A DNA stretch of 64,000 nucleotides, taken from the NCBI RefSeq assembly GCF_002088945.1, contig NZ_NCSU01000007.1, forward strand, positions 930,001 to 994,000, in the 5' to 3' direction. Origin of the DNA: Henriciella pelagia. Its GTDB lineage: Bacteria; Pseudomonadota; Alphaproteobacteria; Caulobacterales; Hyphomonadaceae. Positions 56,178 through 64,000 of this stretch are shown here, piece after piece. The notes under the pieces are model-generated. The model had not been told where the DNA came from and did no database searches. It saw only the letters and a program-made list of their open reading frames with translations. How positions within the stretch are numbered: the first letter of the stretch is position 1; every line of letters starts with the position of its first letter. The position numbers and the translations under genes are program-made.

Positions 56178-56980
56178 CCGCATTCCGGGGCGGCGCTATT
56201 GGCGCTGAGACTGCCGGTCATGCTGCCCGCGCCTTGCAGGTAGGGATTGTCGGTCGGCACGAAGACGTCATTGATCACGCCATCATTCGGGGGACAGCCT
56301 TCGGCAAGGAGACGCGCGAGCGCGAGATCCTGCTGCGGCACCTCAAAGTCAGCCCATGCCTTCGGCTTCATGTCTGGCTCTTCGGCGAATGCGGGCTTGG
56401 TGACCGGCAGGATTGCGTCTTCAACGTCCGGACAGTCGACGGGGCGGTCTGCGCCAAGCCGGTTGCAGCGAAACGCCTGCAGGGCTGTGATGGCCTGCTC
56501 AGCTGGCTGACGCAGTGCGGGTGTCGTCTCTTCCGCGTCGGTGTCAGCACCAGCCTGAGGCAAGACGGCGTCAGCGGTTTCTCCCGGAGCGGCGAGAATG
56601 GGTGACTGAAGGGTCGGCCGGTCGGTTTCGGACGGTTCTGGCTGCGGAGATGGCGGTGCAGGGCGTTCAGGCGCCGGCGCCACGGTCTGCGGCGGAGGGG
56701 CAGGTTCTGGCTCTGGTTCTGGTTCGGGCTCCTGCCGCTCCGGCAATTCGACGAGCGTGATCGGCACAATCACCGCCAGCTCGTTTCGGCCGGCATGGCC
56801 GGACATCAGGCCAAGCAATCCCAGGAGCGGGAGGTTCACTCCGAAAATCGAAACGAGCAGGGGCCAGCTCTGGCGCAGGCGCGCGTGGGCGCCCGTTGCC
56901 GGGGCGGGCTTATCCGCCTGCAAGCCTCTTTGCTTCCCTGATGTCTCCACGAAGGACCAGGGTTTCAATATTCTTGCCAT
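56174..56980 (-). CDS. Proline-rich TonB-like envelope protein, unknown function
   Basis: 268 residues, no family recognised. One hydrophobic span (about 38-60, WPLLVSIFGVNLPLLGLLGL) is followed by a PEPEPEPEPAPPPQ linker of TonB type and a C-terminal part with four cysteines (FRCNRLGADRPVDCPDVED; EGCPPNDGVIND; APECG). It lacks the classic TonB C-terminal domain. The ATG at 56978-56980 makes a 71-bp overlap with the upstream TPR gene; GTG 56950 would reduce it to 41 bp. Anchored in the inner membrane with the bulk in the periplasm (inference). Confidence 0.6.
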   Translation of the reverse strand: MARILKPWSFVETSGKQRGLQADKPAPATGAHARLRQSWPLLVSIFGVNLPLLGLLGLMSGHAGRNELAVIVPITLVELPERQEPEPEPEPEPAPPPQTVAPAPERPAPPSPQPEPSETDRPTLQSPILAAPGETADAVLPQAGADTDAEETTPALRQPAEQAITALQAFRCNRLGADRPVDCPDVEDAILPVTKPAFAEEPDMKPKAWADFEVPQQDLALARLLAEGCPPNDGVINDVFVPTDNPYLQGAGSMTGSLSANSAAPECG

Positions 56981-57560
56981 CGATCAGCATCGCACGGTTG
57001 AGGTCAGCTTCGGCATTGTCGAAATTCTCCAGCTGCAGCCATGTGCGGCTGCGAAGCTGGAGGGCTGTGACGTCGTTGGGCTTCTGCTCCAGCGCGAAAT
57101 CAAGGTCTTCAATCGCCGCGTCCCATCTCTCGAGCATCAGGTTGGCAGATGCACGGTCGATACGGACGTCAGCGTCGTCGCCGGAAATCTTCACGGCATT
57201 GTCGAGTGTGACGAGGGCAGCTTCGGGGTAGCCAGCCGTCAGCCAGGCATTGCCCGCCTGGGCCAAGTAGATGGCCCGGTCTGCAAGTGCGCCCGCATCT
57301 GGTGCGTTTGCAAGCTCCTCAAGCCGGGCGGCACCTTCCTTGTAATTGCCCATGGCGATGATCGCGAGGGCATTGCAGTAGCGCGCGGCCGGTCGTCCGC
57401 CTTCGCCGAGCCAGGCGAGGCTTTCCTCGAAGGCCGCTTCGGCATCCTGATCGATGAGCTCAATACATTTATTGAGGCGTAGCTGTTCGGCGCCCTGGAT
57501 ATCGGAAACGGCTGACTGGCTCATGGGCAAGATACCAAGCGCGACGGCAAGCAGGCTCAT
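56910..57560 (-). CDS. TPR-repeat protein, probably exported
   Basis: 216 residues with 3-4 tetratricopeptide repeats (AGNAWLTAGYPEAALVTLDN; ASANLMLERWDAAIEDLDFA; SRTWLQLENFDNAEADLNRA). The first ~20 residues (MSLLAVALGILPMSQSAVS) may be a short signal peptide. TPRs mediate protein contacts; the partner could be the proline-rich protein encoded overlapping its 3' end. ATG 57558-57560 is the natural start. Confidence 0.78.
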   Translation of the reverse strand: MSLLAVALGILPMSQSAVSDIQGAEQLRLNKCIELIDQDAEAAFEESLAWLGEGGRPAARYCNALAIIAMGNYKEGAARLEELANAPDAGALADRAIYLAQAGNAWLTAGYPEAALVTLDNAVKISGDDADVRIDRASANLMLERWDAAIEDLDFALEQKPNDVTALQLRSRTWLQLENFDNAEADLNRAMLIDGKNIETLVLRGDIREAKRLAGG

Positions 57561-57624
57561 CCTTTAAAAACCCCTCGGAAACTCTACACATTGAAGCGGT
57601 ACAGAGAGGTTGTGACACACGCAA

Positions 57625-58479
57625 ATGACAGATCAGTCACGCAAACTGCTTTTGATCGGCCCTGGCTATTCGGCGCGGGCGCTGGCGGACCTCTGCCAAC
57701 GCGAAGGCGGCTGGCAGGTCTTCGGCACGGCGCGCAGCGAGGAAAAGGCCGCTAGGCTGAAAGAAGATGGCATCTCGCCAGTGCTGACAAGTGATACGGC
57801 GGGACTGCGCGCAGCCGGGCAGGACAGCCATTGGGTCATCTCAACACCGCCCGGCGACAAGGGCTGTCCGGGCTTTGATCTTGTGGGCGGTCAGGCGGCA
57901 GGCGCGGCGAGCATCACTTATCTTTCGACAACTGGCGTCTATGGGGATCTGGAGGGCGGCTGGGCATTTGAATGGTTACCGGTCAATCCCGGCTCGAAGC
58001 GGGGTGAACGCCGCGTCCTTGCCGAACGCCAGTGGCTCGGCGCGCGCGCCGATACGAGGCTAATACGCCTGCCCGGCATTTATGGGCCGGGACGTTCGCA
58101 GCTGGACAAGGTGCGCGAAGGCAAGCAGGAGCAGGTCGTCAAGCAGGGACAGGTCTTCTCGCGCATCCATGTCGAGGATCTGGCCTCAGGCCTGAAGGCG
58201 CTGATTGACCGGCCGCATCTTTCCGGTCCGTTCAACCTCTGTGACGACGAGCCGGCCCCGCCGCAGGATGTGATGGTTTTTGCGGCAGAGCTCATCGGCG
58301 CGGCGGTCCCTGTCTTCGTTGATCTGGAAACCGCCGATGTCAGCGAAATGGCGAAAAGCTTCTATGCCGAATGCAAACGCGTTCCGAATGCAAGGCTCAA
58401 GGCCGCGACGGGGTGGCGCCCAGCCCATCCGACCTATCGCGAAGGGCTGAGCGCGATCTTCAGGGCTGAGAATAACTGA
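57625..58479 (+). CDS. NAD(P)-binding epimerase/YeeZ-like SDR protein
   Basis: 284 residues of the extended/atypical SDR group. Nucleotide-binding LLLIGPGYSARALAD (GxGxxA form), then YLSTTGVYGDLEGG and RLPGIYGPGRSQLDKV, followed by the C-terminal part HVEDLASGLKALID and FNLCDDEPAPPQDV. Resembles YeeZ-type sugar-nucleotide epimerase-like proteins. Substrate unknown. Starts 64 bp from the divergent TPR gene. Confidence 0.82.
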   Translation: MTDQSRKLLLIGPGYSARALADLCQREGGWQVFGTARSEEKAARLKEDGISPVLTSDTAGLRAAGQDSHWVISTPPGDKGCPGFDLVGGQAAGAASITYLSTTGVYGDLEGGWAFEWLPVNPGSKRGERRVLAERQWLGARADTRLIRLPGIYGPGRSQLDKVREGKQEQVVKQGQVFSRIHVEDLASGLKALIDRPHLSGPFNLCDDEPAPPQDVMVFAAELIGAAVPVFVDLETADVSEMAKSFYAECKRVPNARLKAATGWRPAHPTYREGLSAIFRAENN

Positions 58480-58577
58480 TATCTGGCTTCACGTGGCGGT
58501 GATCTGATTGACGCCGAGGTGACGCCTCTTACCTCTGTGTGCAAAGAAACGGCAAAACAGCAAGATTGGACCTGACA

Positions 58578-59450
58578 ATGAGTGACCCGACATATACCCC
58601 GCCAAAAGTCTGGACCTGGGACAAGGAAAGCGGGGGCCGCTTTGCCAATATCAACCGACCGATTGCCGGGCCGACGCATGACAAGGATCTTCCGGTCGGC
58701 AAGCATCCGCTGCAGCTTTATTCGCTGGGTACGCCGAACGGTGTGAAAGTCACCATCATGCTGGAGGAGCTTCTGGCGGCCGGTCATTCAGGCGCTGAAT
58801 ATGATGCCTGGCTGATCAATATCGGCGAAGGCGACCAGTTCAGCTCTGGCTATGTCGAGCTCAATCCGAACTCCAAGATCCCGGTCATGGCCGACCACAC
58901 GACCGATCCGGTGATACGCGTTTTCGAGAGCGGGTCCATCCTCGTCTACCTCGCCAACAAGTTTGGCGCGTTCCTGCCGGAAGACCACCACAAGCGGACC
59001 GAGGCGATGAACTGGCTGTTCTGGCAGATGGGGTCGGCGCCCTATCTCGGCGGCGGTTTCGGCCACTTCTATGCCTATGCGCCAGAGAAATATGAGTATC
59101 CGATCAATCGCTTCGCCATGGAAGTGAAGCGCCAGATGGATGTGCTCGACCGCAACCTGGCGGAGCGTGAATATATGGCGGGCGACGAGTATTCCATCGC
59201 CGACATGGCGATCTGGCCGTGGTATGGCGCGATGGCCAAGGGCATCATCTACGACGCCGGAGAGTTCCTGCAGGTGCACGAATACAAGAACGTCATCCGC
59301 TGGACCGATCAGGTCGGCCAGCGCGAGGCGGTGAAGCGTGGCCGGATGGTGAACCGGACATTCGGCGACCCGAGCTCACAACTCCGCGAACGCCATGACG
59401 CCAGCGACTTCGATATGAAGACGCAGGATAAGGTGGAAGCGGCGGAGTAA
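58578..59450 (+). CDS. yghU: YghU-type glutathione transferase (disulfide-bond oxidoreductase)
   Basis: 290 residues, very close in layout to E. coli YghU: YTPPKVWTWDKESGGRFANI, GPTHDKDLPVGKHPLQLYSL, GTPNGVKVTIMLEELL (Thr/Asn GSH site), ELNPNSKIPVMAD, ESGSILVYLANKFG and MAGDEYSIADMAIWPWYGAM. Known members bind two glutathiones and reduce disulfides. ATG 58578 (MSDPTYTPPK) is chosen over ATG 58539 by family length. Confidence 0.95.
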   Translation: MSDPTYTPPKVWTWDKESGGRFANINRPIAGPTHDKDLPVGKHPLQLYSLGTPNGVKVTIMLEELLAAGHSGAEYDAWLINIGEGDQFSSGYVELNPNSKIPVMADHTTDPVIRVFESGSILVYLANKFGAFLPEDHHKRTEAMNWLFWQMGSAPYLGGGFGHFYAYAPEKYEYPINRFAMEVKRQMDVLDRNLAEREYMAGDEYSIADMAIWPWYGAMAKGIIYDAGEFLQVHEYKNVIRWTDQVGQREAVKRGRMVNRTFGDPSSQLRERHDASDFDMKTQDKVEAAE

Positions 59451-59456
59451 CGCTCC

Positions 59457-59843
59457 TTATCGGCGCGGCTCGATCAAATCCCAGAGATTGCCGAAGGCAT
59501 CGCGGAAAACGGCGACCTTCCCGTACGGTTCGGTGCGAGGAGACTCCTCGAACGTTACGCCTGCGGCGGTCATCCGCGCATGGTCGCGGTCAAAGTCATC
59601 GGTCTCAAGAAAGAAGCCAACGCGGCCTCCAGTCTGATGGCCGATTGCAGCGCACTCTTTCTCATTTTTCGGTTGGGCCAGGAGGATCGCCGTTTCTGCG
59701 CCGGGCGGGGCGACGCGAACCCATCTCTTGCTCTCATTCAATCGTGTGTCTTCGAGCAGAGCGAAGCCCAGCGCGCTGGTAAAATAATCGATCGCCTCGT
59801 CATAGTCCGGAACGATGATCGTCAAAGCGGCAAGCCGGGGCAT
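59457..59843 (-). CDS. VOC (glyoxalase/bleomycin resistance-like) family protein
   Basis: 128 residues, two babbb units: LTIIVPDYDEAIDYFTSALG and GRVGFFLETDDFDRDHARMT, ending VAVFRDAFGNLWDLIEP with the metal-type Glu. Substrate unknown. The ATG at 59841-59843 is 4 nt after the metH stop, so it is probably translated from the metH transcript. Confidence 0.88.
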   Translation of the reverse strand: MPRLAALTIIVPDYDEAIDYFTSALGFALLEDTRLNESKRWVRVAPPGAETAILLAQPKNEKECAAIGHQTGGRVGFFLETDDFDRDHARMTAAGVTFEESPRTEPYGKVAVFRDAFGNLWDLIEPRR

Positions 59844-59847
59844 GAGT

Positions 59848-62484
<2,637 letters not shown>

Positions 62485-62485
62485 A

Positions 62486-62911
62486 TTAGCTTTCTAGTCC
62501 AGCTGATCGTCTGAGGTATTGCCAATCTTTCGCAAGAAGGCGGCGCTCCTTGTCGATCAGGGAGTGAGAAATTCGGAAGTCAGGTTTAGGGCGCAATTTT
62601 CGTAAATAGGATGACGCTTTGCTACACATTCTGAAGACTTGGGATTGCTTCAGTGTGAACACATCTCCTGCCGCTTTTCGCACGGCAAAATGTTGGTTGA
62701 GGCGGGCCTGCAAGGCAACAACTGCGCTCCTGTCGGCCTCCTGCAGTGTCGGGTCGAGTACCGCAGTCATGACCGGGTCGAAAATCCGAACGTGCGCACG
62801 CCAGTCGCGGTTGTAGATGCCTTGGGCCTCAGACTGCTCGATCACCGTCATAAGGCGAACAGAGGGCAAGATATTGGTCTCAATAGTCATTTGAACATCG
62901 GCTGGATTCAT
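62486..62911 (-). CDS. Hypothetical protein coupled to metH
   Basis: 141 residues, no family recognised. Mixed, soluble, helical-looking composition with a basic C-terminus ([34 protein letters not shown]); no signal peptide or membrane span. By hand count its DNA is about 53% GC, well below the neighbours (~60% or more), which suggests acquisition or weak codon selection. It ends 1 nt before metH. It is not the missing homocysteine domain: too short and without the GGCC-type zinc cysteines. Confidence 0.6.
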   Translation of the reverse strand: MNPADVQMTIETNILPSVRLMTVIEQSEAQGIYNRDWRAHVRIFDPVMTAVLDPTLQEADRSAVVALQARLNQHFAVRKAAGDVFTLKQSQVFRMCSKASSYLRKLRPKPDFRISHSLIDKERRLLAKDWQYLRRSAGLES

Positions 62912-62934
62912 CGGTAAGGCGAAACGTATCGGGA

Positions 62935-63495
62935 TTAGACGCTGCGGGTCATGCCCGGCAAGCCGTCGATGCTCTCCGCATTCGACTCGAAGAACTTTTC
63001 ATCGACGGCGTCGCCGTGCTTTTCGTAGGCGTGGTCCCAGGTGCGCTTGAGCTGGTCGCGTTCGCCCTTGAAGTCGTAGAAGGGTACGCCCCAGCCGCAG
63101 CTGTCGGAGACGCGGTCGAGTTTCACCGTCACGATGGCGCGGGCCTTCTCGAAAGCGGGGAAAAGCTTCAGGAGTTCCGGAAAGCGTGGATCGTCGAACT
63201 GCACCGCTTCGCCCTTTCCATAGAGGCGCACGATGTTCGCAGGCCCTTCAAAGGCGCAGAACATGATGGTGATCCGTCCGTTTTCCTTCAGATGGGCCAT
63301 TGTTTCGATGCCGGAGCCGCCAAGGTCCAGCCAGGCCACAGTTTCCTCATCGATGACGACCAGGCTGTCATAGCCCTTGGGGCTGACATTGACGTGACCG
63401 TCATCGGATCGCGGCGCGGTCGCCACGAAGAACATTTTCTGTGCCTTGATGAAATCGATCAGCTTGTCGGTCAGTTTATTGTAGGTCTTGCCCAT
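62935..63495 (-). CDS. Pyridoxamine 5'-phosphate oxidase-fold flavoprotein
   Basis: 186 residues of the PNPOx-like split-barrel family: FFVATAPRSDDGHVNVSPKG, VAWLDLGGSGIETMAHLKEN, GRITIMFCAFEGPANIVRLY. Such proteins bind FMN or F420-like cofactors; the substrate is unknown. ATG 63493-63495 (MGKTYNKL) has GAGGAG upstream. The LysE gene ends 11 bp before it, so the two are likely one operon. Confidence 0.9.
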   Translation of the reverse strand: MGKTYNKLTDKLIDFIKAQKMFFVATAPRSDDGHVNVSPKGYDSLVVIDEETVAWLDLGGSGIETMAHLKENGRITIMFCAFEGPANIVRLYGKGEAVQFDDPRFPELLKLFPAFEKARAIVTVKLDRVSDSCGWGVPFYDFKGERDQLKRTWDHAYEKHGDAVDEKFFESNAESIDGLPGMTRSV

Positions 63496-63506
63496 TCGTC
63501 TTCTCC

Positions 63507-64000
63507 TCAAAGCGCCGTTTTCATCGCGACCCAGATGGCCACCCCGACCAGCAGCGCGGCGAATATACGGCCGAGTGCACGGCGTCGTTCCGGCTGCTGG
63601 ATAAATCCTGCGGCCGACCCCGCGCCGACCACGATGGCAAAATGCACCAGGGTTGCGATGCTGACATAGAGCAACGTCAAAAAAAGATTTGTCCGGATGC
63701 CGAAATCGTCCTGCGGAACGAAGGACGGTAGCACGGTCATATAGAACAGGAAGGCTTTCGGGTTGAGCACATTGACCACAACCCCGCGCCAGAAGCTCTC
63801 GATCAGCAGGCCGCGATCATGGCCGGAAACCTCATCGATTTCACTGTCGCGCCAGGTGTCCCATGCAAGCCAGAGAAGATAGGCAACGCCGGTCCAGCGA
63901 ATGATCTCATAGGCCGCCCGGTTCTCGGCCACCAGGGCAGACACGCCCAGAAGGGCGAGAATGCCAATGATCAGCAAGCCGAGCGCCACGCCGGCAATCG
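63507..64000 (-). CDS. LysE/RhtB family amino-acid exporter (5' end outside window)
   Basis: The C-terminal ~163 residues of an inner-membrane exporter; the N-terminus with the PGP motif is beyond the right edge. Visible: hydrophobic AGVALGLLIIGILALLG, WTGVAYLLWLAWDTWRD, RGVVVNVLNPKAFLFYMTVL (the NPK motif of the family) and two more spans. Substrate may be an amino acid or a homoserine lactone; unknown. Confidence 0.93.
   Translation of the reverse strand, partial: IAGVALGLLIIGILALLGVSALVAENRAAYEIIRWTGVAYLLWLAWDTWRDSEIDEVSGHDRGLLIESFWRGVVVNVLNPKAFLFYMTVLPSFVPQDDFGIRTNLFLTLLYVSIATLVHFAIVVGAGSAAGFIQQPERRRALGRIFAALLVGVAIWVAMKTAL

Noticed and set aside
62486-62911. Small gene as the missing N-terminal part of MetH
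   Set aside because: It has 141 codons against the ~350 expected, no zinc-binding cysteine motif and no barrel-like sequence.

Overview
The window is a gene-dense, roughly 60% GC stretch of an alphaproteobacterial chromosome with no rRNA, tRNA, prophage, insertion sequence or CRISPR array that I can see. The best guess is a Hyphomonadaceae/Caulobacterales relative (Hyphomonas/Henriciella-like). Reasons: a divergent DnaA of the alphaproteobacterial kind, a CC0125/CC1285-type lipoprotein, a 180-kDa class NAD-glutamate dehydrogenase, a MetH without its homocysteine domain, an AmpG gene overlapping a ShkA-like hybrid kinase, a TonB receptor paired with a beta-propeller phytase, and one perfect CtrA-type box. 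The genus is inference only.

Layout. 1-11.7 kb: replication region, almost all on the minus strand: rpsT, dnaA, dnaN and recF, then about 5 kb of other genes (GAF/HWE kinase, a two-gene membrane cassette, methyltransferase, crotonase-fold isomerase) before gyrB, which runs off the left edge. 12-18 kb: enoyl-CoA hydratase, lipoprotein gamma-glutamyltransferase, SLC13-type transporter with RCK domains, LysR regulator. 18-28.5 kb: mutS diverging from maeB (malic enzyme fused to a phosphotransacetylase-like domain), then ampG, hybrid kinase and comM-like yifB. 28.5-36.8 kb: envelope and redox genes: glutathione synthetase, fasciclin protein, META lipoprotein and a dolP-yraN-rsmI/lpoA block recalling the E. 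coli yra cluster. 37-45.7 kb: aldehyde dehydrogenase, phytase/TonB receptor pair, HerA-like ATPase, YrhK and AI-2E membrane proteins. 45.9-53.5 kb: two very long genes, NAD-glutamate dehydrogenase and an M1 aminopeptidase lipoprotein. 53.6-64 kb: GST-queG-mtgA operon, TPR and proline-rich envelope proteins, epimerase, YghU-type GST, VOC protein, cobalamin-dependent metH, PNPOx-fold protein and a LysE exporter cut by the right edge.

How the genes fit together. Most are housekeeping: replication initiation and clamp loading, mismatch repair, thiol metabolism (gshB, GSTs, ggt), peptidoglycan turnover (ampG, mtgA, lpoA), carbon/nitrogen entry (maeB, gdhZ) and one-carbon metabolism (metH). The accessory flavour lies in nutrient scavenging (phytase/TonB receptor, aminopeptidase, GGT) and in signalling (GAF-HWE kinase, ShkA-like kinase).

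I found no clearly new multi-gene system. The most rewarding leads are the possible c-di-GMP-controlled hybrid kinase overlapping ampG, a CtrA box in a gene-free 490-bp gap with RNA-like hairpins, a candidate Pho box before the phytase receptor, a DnaA lacking the usual arginine finger, a hydrolase gene remnant, three palindromic intergenic repeat families, and a low-GC orphan gene translationally coupled to a MetH that lacks its homocysteine domain.
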